Of a DNA stretch of 64,000 nt, positions 10,901 to 19,517 are shown piece after piece. The stretch comes from Paramacrobiotus richtersi (taxonomy: Eukaryota > Tardigrada > Eutardigrada > Parachela > Macrobiotidae). Under the pieces are notes generated by a model. The model was not told where the DNA came from. It saw only the letters and a list, made by a program, of their open reading frames with translations, and did not search any database. The translations under genes were made by a program, and so were the position numbers. Each line of letters begins with the position of its first letter. Position 1 is the first letter of the stretch. The stretch spans positions 1-64,000 of the forward strand of contig JAQGAU010000013.1 in NCBI GenBank assembly GCA_034698045.1, given 5' to 3'.

Positions 10901-13900
10901 CTGCGCCCCTGGTAATCGTATCCGGAAATGTCTGTCGGTTACAGGTGTACATTGCGGTCGAGCTCTTCAAGAGTAATTTCTGGGGCGATTTCACGTGGAA
11001 ATTCAATGACGCACTTGATCGTGTAAGGTGTAGCGTTCGCGTTACATGTGACCTCTTGAACTAAGCTAATCTGTTGCAGGAGACCATGCTAGCTTACCGC
11101 TCGTTAGCGGTAATTGGGCTGTATGAAGAAAGCAATTTGGATTTTGTTGAGTTCCAGCGAGAAGTCCGTCGACGAGCGAGGCTGGAGTATGGTTACAATT
11201 ACGGTGCTTTTGAGCAGGTCTGGTACTTTTTTTATTCGTATAGAAGTAATTCAAGTATTTTTCGATGAACCTGAGTGATTTTCGTCAGGTCGATCCGGTT
11301 GTGGTCAGTTTCTACGAATCGGTGATTTTGTACGGCCACGCACTAGCCGCTGTTATCTACAGCAATGGAAGTTTAGCTAACGGACTCCAGATTGCGAATG
11401 CTATGAAAAACGTTTCATACAAAAGCCCACTGGGATATCCGATCCAGATGAACGAACATGGTGACCGTGTGCGGACATTTTCTATCAAAGATTTAAGCAG
11501 CGACACACAAAAATTCGAGGTCAGTGTGCTCTTTCATATCTGACATAATAATGCGCAATGGTTGGTCTATGACTGCATTTATAGATGGAATGTTTTAGAA
11601 TGTGTTGAGAATCGACTACGGAACACATGAGCTGACATGGTTCGGACAGTTTGAATGGCCAGGTGGATCGGGACTTCCGCCAGATATGCCCTTTTGCGGA
11701 TTTGATGGGAAGGCTGTGGTTTGTCAGCAGAGTGGGTCGAAGCATCTTTCGTACATATTTCATTGTATTTTAAAGTTGTGGTGACAGCTGTAACTGTGAC
11801 TGTTGTGGATCAAGTACGAAGGTTTCCTGTTCGCAGCTTCTTCCATCAGTTCCGGCGGTGTTGCTGGGATCGTTATCGGCTGTTTGTTGGCGGTTGCGAT
11901 TCTTCTTGGAGCCACATATTTTGTGCTAAGGTAACACAATAACCGCAGTTCTATATCGCATGCTTACATACGTGATAACTTGTTTAGCAAAAGTATGGCA
12001 TTCACCGACCCTTACTGGTGGCGAATACGCACGCACGAAGTCCTCCTTTATGGTGTTATGAATGCCACCGAAATGTCCCGAGCTAGTCTTCAGGTAAATT
12101 TCAAAAGGCGTGCACAACCACAGCGTAAAAAAACTGGATTTGTAGAAATCGGCCATTTCGAAAGATGTGAGCAGCAAAATCTCAAGAACCACAATGATGT
12201 CGCAACATCCTTACGGCATCCCGGCTACTTACGACGGGATCGCCATTTCACTCCTGGAACTGCCGAAAAAGCTGTTCCGCCCGACCAATCAACTCATTCA
12301 GCAAATGAACGAGGTAACCTAAACCAAAATTCAGCAATTCTTTCGCCTTGTTTTTGGTGGTTAGGATAATGGAGGACTCTCGCAGATTCGGTTATTGTCG
12401 CACCAAAATCTGCACCGCTTCGTTGGGCTATGTTTGGACGAGCAGAACTTTTGTGATTTCGTTGCCAATGAACTCTGCTCAAAGGGGACACTGGACGATG
12501 TGCTGGATGATGACCACATCAAACTGGATTGGTCGTTCAAACATTCACTGATAAGGGACATCAGCGAGGTTACATTTCGCCGATTTCTGCTAGTCTCATT
12601 ATGCTGAATGTTTGTAGTCTTTAGGGTATGCAGTACCTACACAATTCAACCGTGCAATCTCACGGACGCCTCTCCGCCCTGACGTGTGCGGTGGACAGCA
12701 GGTTTATGGTCAAGGTTACGGAGTACGGCCTGACGGGCTTTGTTGATCCGAAGGAACTCCTGATTCCCAATCTGGATGATGAAAACAAGGACTTCGCCCG
12801 GCTGTTGTGGAGAGCGCCGGAGCTGTTGCGCTGTAATATGCCAGCAAAGGGCACTCAGGTAAAGCTTCGCGAGAATGGTTTGACTATAATACAATTACGT
12901 GTGTGTATGCAGAAAGGTGAGTGGATGATTGAAAGAGTATAAAGCGCCCACCGGTTTCACGGCGTTTGGGAATCTTCAGGCGATGTCTACAGCTTTTCCA
13001 TCATCCTGCAACAAATCGTTCTCCGAAGCGGTCCATTCGCTTCGGCGACTGATGTGGGGACAAATTCGCATTTCTCAGAAAGAGAGATTGTGACCGAGGT
13101 ATATACCTATCATCGTGTTTGTTCATGGTCGTAGAAGGCTCTTCAGGCTTCGTCAAACGTTAGGTTAAACAAGGTAGCATCCCTCCTTTCCGGCCGATCG
13201 TTCCCAAGACAGCCTGTTCCAGTGAACTCTACCAGCTGATGGAACAGTGCTGGGCGGAACACCCACTCCAACGGCCCACATTCGGGAAGATCCGGGAGAC
13301 GGTCAAGAAGATCGCCGGCTCGGAGAGCGGGAACATTGTGGAACATTTGCTCAACAGGATGGAACAGTATGCCAATAGTCTGGAAGCTCAAGTGGCTGAA
13401 AAGACCCAGCAGTTTATGGACGAGAAGAGGAGATCCGAGGAACTCTTGTCCCAGCTGCTACCAAAGTGCGTAAGAATCGTAACAGCTCAGTAGAACGTTG
13501 ATTTTTAAATGTAGCCTACACAATTCTTGTGGTAAAGGTCAAACGGCAACAGTACAAGACTGACTACATATTGGTCTTCTTTCAACAGGAGCGTTGCAGC
13601 AGCTCTGACAAAGGGCGAAAGCATCGGACCGGAGTCATTCGAAAGCGTGACAATATACTTCAGCGACATTGTTCAGTTTACCACATTATCTGCTTCCATA
13701 TCTCCCATGGATGTCGTAACGTTGCTCAATAATCTATACACGCTATTCGATGGGATACTGGAGAGTTTCGACGTGTACAAAGTGGAAACCATTGGCGATG
13801 CGTACATGGTCAGTTCCAAGTGAATATTATGGAGGTCCTAGTAAAAACTAAAGGTTTTAGATTGCCAGTGGTCTCCCGATAAGAAATGGCAACAAACACG

Positions 13901-14551
13901 CCAGCGAAATTGCCAACGTTGCGCTACGGATACGATTAGGAATTGGCGCGTTCGTCATTCCCAGTCGACCGCAGACAACACTGCAAGTTCGTATTGGCAT
14001 ACATTCGGGTGAACCTACATACGTTTCTTTTGGCCGCGAAGCTTCTTACTGAACGTTCAAATCTGCAGGACCATGTGTCGCGGGGATCGTTGGTTTAAAG
14101 ATGCCGCGCTACTGCCTGTAAGTATCCAAAAGCTTTCCGTTCTTCTTATCGTAACGAACCTTTTTTGGTAAACATTTTAGATGAAACAATATGTTTACAG
14201 ATTTGGAGATACGGTTAATACTGCCTCTCGCATGGAAACGACAAGCGAACGTACTGATTTCTTAATACCATGAATGCTTGCTACGGTATATTTTCTGCTT
14301 AACAATGTTTTCTTGTTTAGCTATGAAGATCCAAATGACCGAATATACCCATGAGCTGCTCAAAGATATTGGTGGTTACTTCATGCAGGAACGCGGCGAA
14401 ATAGATGTCAAGGTAAGTTACGCAAACATCTCCATAAATCCATCATGAACTATACAGATTTGCGCTTGTTTTGTTTTAGGGGAAAGGGACTATGACGACC
14501 TTCTGGCTGTTGAGTAGACTAGGCTCATCCGGTCAGATACAACAGCCGTAG
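7901..14551 (+). CDS. Receptor (particulate) guanylyl cyclase, copy 1
   Basis: A membrane receptor that makes cGMP from GTP. Exons: 7901-8213, 9883-10280, 10844-10882, 10945-11022, 11080-11217, 11289-11519, 11599-11731, 11837-11930, 11988-12093, 12146-12313, 12386-12568, 12625-12858, 12913-12916, 12980-13098, 13164-13465, 13589-13808, 13861-14008, 14069-14117, 14201-14250, 14321-14412, 14480-14551 (about 1056 aa). Order: signal peptide; ANF-receptor-like ectodomain; one membrane span (exon 11837-11930); kinase homology domain with the [24 protein letters not shown] signature of the family split over two motifs; GTQKGDVYS; linker coiled coil; cyclase domain with [37 protein letters not shown]. 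The catalytic metal Asp residues, the guanine-selecting Glu and Cys, and the SRME Arg are present, so activity is expected. Exon 2's 3' end is uncertain: the piece matching copy 2's [13 protein letters not shown] is missing or diverged. Confidence 0.92.
12913..12916 (+). other. 4-nt microexon (AAAG) in guanylyl cyclase copy 1
   Basis: The conserved cyclase motif GTQ-KG-DVYS needs one Lys codon and the first base of a Gly codon between the exon ending at 12858 (GGC ACT CAG) and the exon starting at 12980 (GC GAT GTC TAC). The only supply is AAAG at 12913-12916, flanked by an acceptor (GTATGCAG) and a donor (GTGAGT). The flanking introns are 54 and 63 nt. The same arrangement occurs in the second copy. 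Confidence 0.8.
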
Positions 14552-14667
14552 CGGCAACAGGAAAGACTCAACTGAAATCTTCCATGCTTTTTACAACGCT
14601 GCTAGAGATACATTACTCAGTAAATTCGTTCGGGGTAAAAAACATGTTTGGGTCAATGGAAGGCTGT

Positions 14668-14676
14668 CAATCAAGT
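14668..14676 (+). repeat. Putative target-site duplication, left copy (CAATCAAGT)
   Basis: This 9-mer sits three bases outside the left inverted terminus and recurs exactly at 30545-30553, four bases outside the right one. Direct repeats in this position are expected from DNA transposon insertion; Zisupton-type KDZ elements are reported to make 8-bp duplications. Confidence 0.6.
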
Positions 14677-14679
14677 AGA

Positions 14680-14693
14680 TATGGCACGTTTCG
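14680..14693 (+). repeat. Left terminal inverted repeat (14 bp core)
   Basis: TATGGCACGTTTCG here is the exact reverse complement of 30527-30540. Similarity fades after about five more bases (T/A TTTG). Outside it the two sides differ (AGA against CAAT on the inward-reading strands), so the exact element edge is uncertain by a few bases. Confidence 0.6.
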
Positions 14694-14736
14694 TTTTGCA
14701 CGTAAATCAAACGCGATTTCTGCCAAACGTAAAAGA

Positions 14737-15350
14737 CGTAACCGCACGTAAATACCCGGAACTGAACGCAACTTTGCGTAACTCTGCGGGATTCCAGGTC
14801 ACTTAACGTACTGCCACGTAACTTTGTGTAACTCAATGTAACTCCACGTAACTCTGTGTAACCCAGCGTAACTCCGCGTAACTCAACGTAACTTACCGTA
14901 ACTCAATGTAACTTACCGTAACTCCGCGTAACTCAATGTAACTCAACGTAACTCCACGGAACTCCACGTAACTCTATGTAACTCAATGTAACCCAACGTA
15001 ACTCCGCGTAACTCAATGTAACCCAACGTAACTCCGCGTAACTCTGTGTAACTATATGTAACTTAACGTAACTCCGCGTAACTTAGTGTAACCCAACGTA
15101 ACTCCGCGTAACTCAATGTAACTCTATGTAACTTAACGTAACTCCGCGTAACTCAACGTAACTCAATGTAACTCGATGTAACTCTATGTAACCCAACGTA
15201 ACTCCGCGTAACTCAACGTAACTCAGCGTAACTCAACGTAACTTAACGTAACTTAACGTAACTCCACGTAACTCCACGTAACTCTATGTAACTCAATGTA
15301 ACCCAACGTAACTCCGCGTAACTCAATGTAACTCCGCGTAACTCAATGTA
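14737..15350 (+). repeat. 10-bp minisatellite array, left end of the putative transposon
   Basis: From 14821 to 15350 the sequence is 53 consecutive 10-base units of the form ACTYNRYGTA (commonest ACTCCGCGTA, ACTCAATGTA, ACCCAACGTA) with no insertion or deletion breaking the register. Units differ at internal positions and in higher-order combinations. More irregular units precede it from about 14737. In every frame it contains frequent TAA stops, so it is not coding. The same family in reverse orientation lies at the right end. Confidence 0.95.
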
Positions 15351-16011
15351 TTATTTCGAAAACTAAAAAAAAACAATCGAGTTGAAAAAACCAAAATTTG
15401 TGCCAGCATTTAGCGCAGGTGGCAGGAACGACTCTGTCTGCCTCGTACGTTAAATAAGATTCATGTGATCCATACGGTTTATATAACTACAGTGAGAATA
15501 ATGGAAACCCTCAAACTTTGGAATTCATCCATAAACACAACAGCGTGAGGTTCAAAGAGAAAACAGTATGCATGTTTTGGGAACATGTGATTTAATTGAG
15601 ATCGAAAATGTTTTTTTAAACATTTAATGTAGCCCAAATTTGAGCTTCATTGTTTTTCGTTTCGTGTTATGGCTAATGTGTTCGTTATTCCTCGAGTTAG
15701 CAGTAAAACCGTCGTCTTCGCCTATATGCTTTTATACGTGTGTAAGTTGATATTACTAGAAGCGTAAACAGTCTGCATACCACACACGTATACAAAACAC
15801 GTCAACGATTATCTAGATTAGCACAGATAAAGCACGAGTGTGGACAACCTCACGGCGCGCCAGAAGATTGAATCGTTCCCTCTTTGAGGCGACACCGGGT
15901 TCAAAGCAATTCCAGACCGTCTGCAGCGCTATTGCTTTGGGTTCGAGAGACATCTATTAAGCACACATGTTAGAATTAGCTCACGCTTTCGTTAATATAT
16001 TTTTGTCATCG
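15351..16011. other. Non-coding stretch inside the element
   Basis: Positions 15351-16011 lie between the left minisatellite and the 3' end of the membrane-protein gene. I see no gene, RNA or repeat in it. Confidence 0.45.
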
Positions 16012-16629
16012 TTATTTACCTCGTTTGCGTATCAAACAAGCGCACAGTAACCCTCCTCCAAGGATTACCAGACAAGTTCCCGACGCACATACAACTAGCA
16101 CGTCAATCTTGATATGATTTGCAGGAACGTCCTGTTTTCCGCTCGATTGTTGCGTATGTACCTGGCTGGTCGTCATTGGAGTCAAGCTGGGCGACGGTGC
16201 CTTTGGTGTAACCGACGCTGGAATATATCCAACGACGACAGGCGTAAGGTTTTCTTCCACGTGTACGTCATTGCCTGCGCTGACCTCTGTCGTCATGACG
16301 ACTGCCGTCATGTCCGACTGGATAGCGCCAGATACAGCTCCCACTACAGCACTTCCAAGGGCAACTGCTGCCGCACCCTTAACTGCTTTAATGACCACAG
16401 GTTTGCTGTCTTTCGCTGCTGTTTTGATACTTTGAAGAATTCTATTTCCAGTAGTGCCAGGAACTTTAGGGCCGCTCACCACGCGCAATCCTGACGAAAC
16501 TGGGCCAGCAGCTCCTCTAAACCATCCAGGCGGAATGCGAGGCATCCTCATCCCAAACGGTATTCCGAATCCTGCAGCATAACCTAGACAAATAAACAGT
16601 ATAATAAACGCTGCACGGTTGCCAGCCAT
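16012..16629 (-). CDS. Single-exon type I membrane protein, unknown function
   Basis: 205 aa from an ATG at 16629. Residues 1-20 form a signal peptide (AAFIILFICLGYAAG). A Gly/Pro/Arg-rich stretch follows, then a small-residue hydrophobic segment near residues 84-105 (VKGAAAVALGSAVVGAVSGAI), a Thr/Pro/Ser linker near 110-165, a membrane span near 173-197 (DVLVVCASGTCLVILGGGLL) and a short basic tail ending IRKRGK. I do not recognise a family. It lies inside the putative transposon; whether it is cargo or an older host gene is open. The lack of introns contrasts with nearly all neighbours. Confidence 0.75.
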   Translation of the reverse strand: MAGNRAAFIILFICLGYAAGFGIPFGMRMPRIPPGWFRGAAGPVSSGLRVVSGPKVPGTTGNRILQSIKTAAKDSKPVVIKAVKGAAAVALGSAVVGAVSGAIQSDMTAVVMTTEVSAGNDVHVEENLTPVVVGYIPASVTPKAPSPSLTPMTTSQVHTQQSSGKQDVPANHIKIDVLVVCASGTCLVILGGGLLCACLIRKRGK

Positions 16630-17056
16630 GGTGTACCAAAGATTGGAATAAATTTGCAGCGAATATACGAAGGTTTTAAAATACAGTTTGCACAGCGAAA
16701 CGCACTACGCTAAGTTGGTTCCAAAATACACGGAAAACGTTGTGTGCCCTGTGAATCTGCCGAACAAAGCATATGTGTAATAACAGAAAGCTCTAGAAAG
16801 TTCACCACTGGTTCAACTGATTCAGCCATTCTTAGTCATCTTGTTAAGTCACTGATATCGGACGACAGTACGCACACATGTAAGTAAACTCAGTTAAACG
16901 CATAAACGAACCTTAGTAAATACAACAAGCGTTCTGCAGCACGTTCTGTGTTCTGCGGGGAATAAGAAACAAAACAGCATGTATTTTTGCAACAAGCTGG
17001 CATCACATCTAGCGTGCGTTAGGGCTCAGGACACTTTAACACCGTTGCAACATTGC

Positions 17057-17885
17057 CTAACATAGTGGCATATAATAACGGTGGATTAAGGTGAAAAAGC
17101 ACCCGGCTGATACTGTTTTCGATACTCTCTTAAGGCATTGTTTTCCATGAAATCGCAAACACACAGAGCCATCGCAGATGGCACATACGATAGACAAAAG
17201 ATTGCCCTGGTCAGTCGTCTGGTGACTGCTCACCCGCAGCGCACGCGCTACCCTTAAAACGTATGTAAACACAAAGCAGGTAAAATAAGAAAATCCATGA
17301 TAAATTTGATCGTGTACCAGAAGTACGATAACGCTATAAAATGTGTAAAAAGATAACAAAGATTACTCATGCACAAGCCTTTTTACTTTCATTTGACCAC
17401 GTCAAAAGTTGTTCAATTCTAAAACGTTTCAAATTCAGTATCTTGCGATGTAGTAGTAGATAACTCAAAATTGCTTGTGTAAGAATCTTTGTTATCTTTT
17501 TACCCATTTTACAGCATTTACAAATCACAGTTCTGAATTCATGAGGAACTTGTTCTTATTTTCCTGCTCTTTGTTTACATCCGTATTGTGGGCGGTGCGC
17601 GCGCTGCGGGTAAACAATGACCAGATGAGTAGCCAGAGCAGTCCCCCATCTATCATACATACCTTATGCGATAGCTATGTCTGTTTGCGATTTCATGCAG
17701 AACACTGTTTTTGGGAAGTATCCACAACAGGATTAACCGAGCGTTTTTTTAACCGGGCGTTTTTTTACCTTAAGGAGATGATTTCGTTTTTAGTGGGATT
17801 GACCAATACTTCTTTTAACGCTAGTTATCTAAAAGTTACACAAACTTCCATAAAGCTCCACAAAGAAACAGGAACTTAGGTGGGT
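17057..17885. repeat. Inverted duplication (foldback), arms about 285 bp
   Basis: Sequence read leftward from about 17385 to 17100 matches sequence read rightward from about 17470 to 17755 at roughly 70 percent identity, with about 85 bases between. The best-kept block is GTAATCTTTGTTATCTTTTTAC. Both arms also encode, outward, a related open peptide with VRALRV...CD...VCLRFH...C. The right arm has an ATG at 17541 and a signal-peptide-like start; the left arm has no ATG in that frame. This could be a decayed divergent gene pair or a foldback element inside the larger transposon. Confidence 0.7.
17541..17879 (+). CDS. Possible small secreted Cys-containing protein (right arm of the inverted duplication)
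   Basis: 112 codons from ATG 17541, starting MRNLFLFSCSLFTSVLWAV (signal-like) and then VRALRVNNDQ. Its middle (CDSYVCLRFHAEHC) is matched by the left arm (CDGSVCLRFHGKQC), so the frame and its Cys residues survived in both arms. That hints at past selection on the peptide, but the left arm has no start codon and no family is recognised. It may be only a shadow of the repeat. Confidence 0.3.
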   Translation: MRNLFLFSCSLFTSVLWAVRALRVNNDQMSSQSSPPSIIHTLCDSYVCLRFHAEHCFWEVSTTGLTERFFNRAFFYLKEMISFLVGLTNTSFNASYLKVTQTSIKLHKETGT

Positions 17886-19030
17886 TTAGGCAGATTTACA
17901 TCAGGTTTCATGGAGCACTGTGGACGTACGTGGCGTTTCGTGTTTTAATTGTTTCCTAATTATCACTTAACAAAAATGTCGTCTAAGCTTTTCTCTGGAT
18001 AAACGCAGGTTTACCTGAAAGCATTGGTGTAAACCAGCGCGTGGTATTTTAGGTTGTTCGACGGTTTCGTAGAATTAATTAGATGTGCTACCTGTTCCGC
18101 TTTATAATTTTAGCTTTCTGTTTGACTCTTTCAATTTATTTTTCATATGGATTATCGGTGATATTTATTTCTTATTTGTTTGGACGTTTTCTTGGTATGC
18201 GACGTTTGGTCGAAACAGAACAATTTTCTCAGATATTTCAGTACCAAACCGTTGTTCTACACTATGCCTCTCTGGGGTGACAATTCGAGCGGGCGGCGGT
18301 CTACATGCAGATTTCTTAAGATACTTTTCGAGGTTAGACTCTATTTCTTCATACTTTGTCTTGGTGTGTACTGCTTTCTAATAAGATTCTTCGGTATGAT
18401 TCGTGGTTGTACAGCTGTGATCAAACATTCATTTGAGCGGTTTATATGAAGACTTTACGGTATTTAGTCGACTGGCATTTGGTTTACGTTTACGATATCG
18501 CACATCGATCACTTTGCCATGACAGGTCTTTCTGTTTGGCATATTAGTTCGTTCCCGGAAGACTGTGCAGTCACTGCACTATTTACAAAAAAAGAATATA
18601 TGATGCCAGTTTCGTTTTGACTTTGGAAACACGGGTGTTCCGTCGTGGTTTGTGATTGGTAGTTCGGAATTGGTAATTTGGGGCGGCCGAGCTTACGTAA
18701 ATCTAGAGAGAAATATGAATTATTAAAGTATATATGGGTTTCAGTGGCCATTTGGATTGACTTACTCTATAGCAGCTGAATTTTTCTTTAGTTAGGTTGG
18801 TTTCAGAGTGTTCAAATTTTACCAGTTTTCAAACTGAACTCATATTCAACTTAAATTTGAATCACAAAATACAAGTGTTTTGTTTGCAGTGTCAGAAAAA
18901 CGTTATCGTAAAAACAGAAAGCAAATGATACGGTTGAGAAAGTAGCGCTCCAAAACAGTAGTACTAGTGATGTGTTTAATTACAATTGGGATGGAGCACC
19001 GACTATCCGTAGAGTGGGCCAAGTAGGCTG
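17886..19030. other. T-rich non-coding stretch with a decayed repeat
   Basis: The open frames here are hydrophobic runs expected of T-rich DNA. Positions about 18600-18800 resemble 25805-26005 (shared blocks GTGGTTTNNGATT and GACTTACT...CAGCAACTGAATTTTT), so a decayed repeat is present twice within the putative transposon. Confidence 0.45.
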
Positions 19031-19321
19031 TTACATCTTATGGCAGCAGTTAGCTGCGGTGCGGCATCCGCGTATGGATCCGCAACGTTTGCAAGGTTTC
19101 GGCTGTCGGTGCTGGGTTAATCCAGTTTTGTTGCGGAAGCTAGCGGAAGTACAGATGTCACAACTGTACGCCTTTGATGACGATTGCACGGCGGAGCCAC
19201 CCTTCGGAAACAGGTCGGATTCTTTGCAACGCCTATGTTCGGAAAATTGCTTTTTCGTGGCCGCAATAAAGGAGCAAGATGAACAAGGAAAATACGTCGG
19301 AGAATGGTGGATCTGCCTCAT
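19031..19321 (-). CDS. Short protein with C2H2/C2HC-type zinc fingers
   Basis: 96 aa from an ATG at 19321. Two Cys/His modules are visible: FPCSSCSFIAATKKQFSEHRRC (C-x2-C ... H-x2-C) and YSCDICTSASFRNKTGLTQH followed by C-x2-C. The spacing and the SFRNKTGLTQH helix match DNA-binding zinc fingers found in transposon and host proteins. It lies 197 bp beyond the JmjC stop codon on the same strand. It could be a separate gene, or a last exon reached by alternative splicing. It is a candidate for binding the 10-bp terminal units, but that is a guess. Confidence 0.55.
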   Translation of the reverse strand: MRQIHHSPTYFPCSSCSFIAATKKQFSEHRRCKESDLFPKGGSAVQSSSKAYSCDICTSASFRNKTGLTQHRQPKPCKRCGSIRGCRTAANCCHKM

Positions 19322-19517
19322 TGCCTTGATGGCATAGGTAGCTTCGAAAACGTCGGCCTAAGAGTTATACAAGCAATGTATCACCCCTTTGCTTTGAAGT
19401 GGACAGAATGGACATTTAAAAATGATATGTAACTGGCGAAAGATTTTAAACGTTATGTAATAAAATTGCATAAACCGTTGACCGCTGCTATTGTGGACCG
19501 TTAGAAAACGCTTATTG

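Noticed and set aside
14821-15350. CRISPR-like regular repeat array
   Set aside because: Units are 10 bp with no spacers, and the sequence is animal DNA.
14821-15350. Telomeric or interstitial telomere repeat
   Set aside because: The unit ACTYNRYGTA does not match known animal telomere motifs, and an inverted partner array exists 15 kb away.
18083-18450. Overlapping hydrophobic open frames on the plus strand
   Set aside because: T-rich DNA gives Phe/Leu-rich frames in all phases; there is no splice or domain support.
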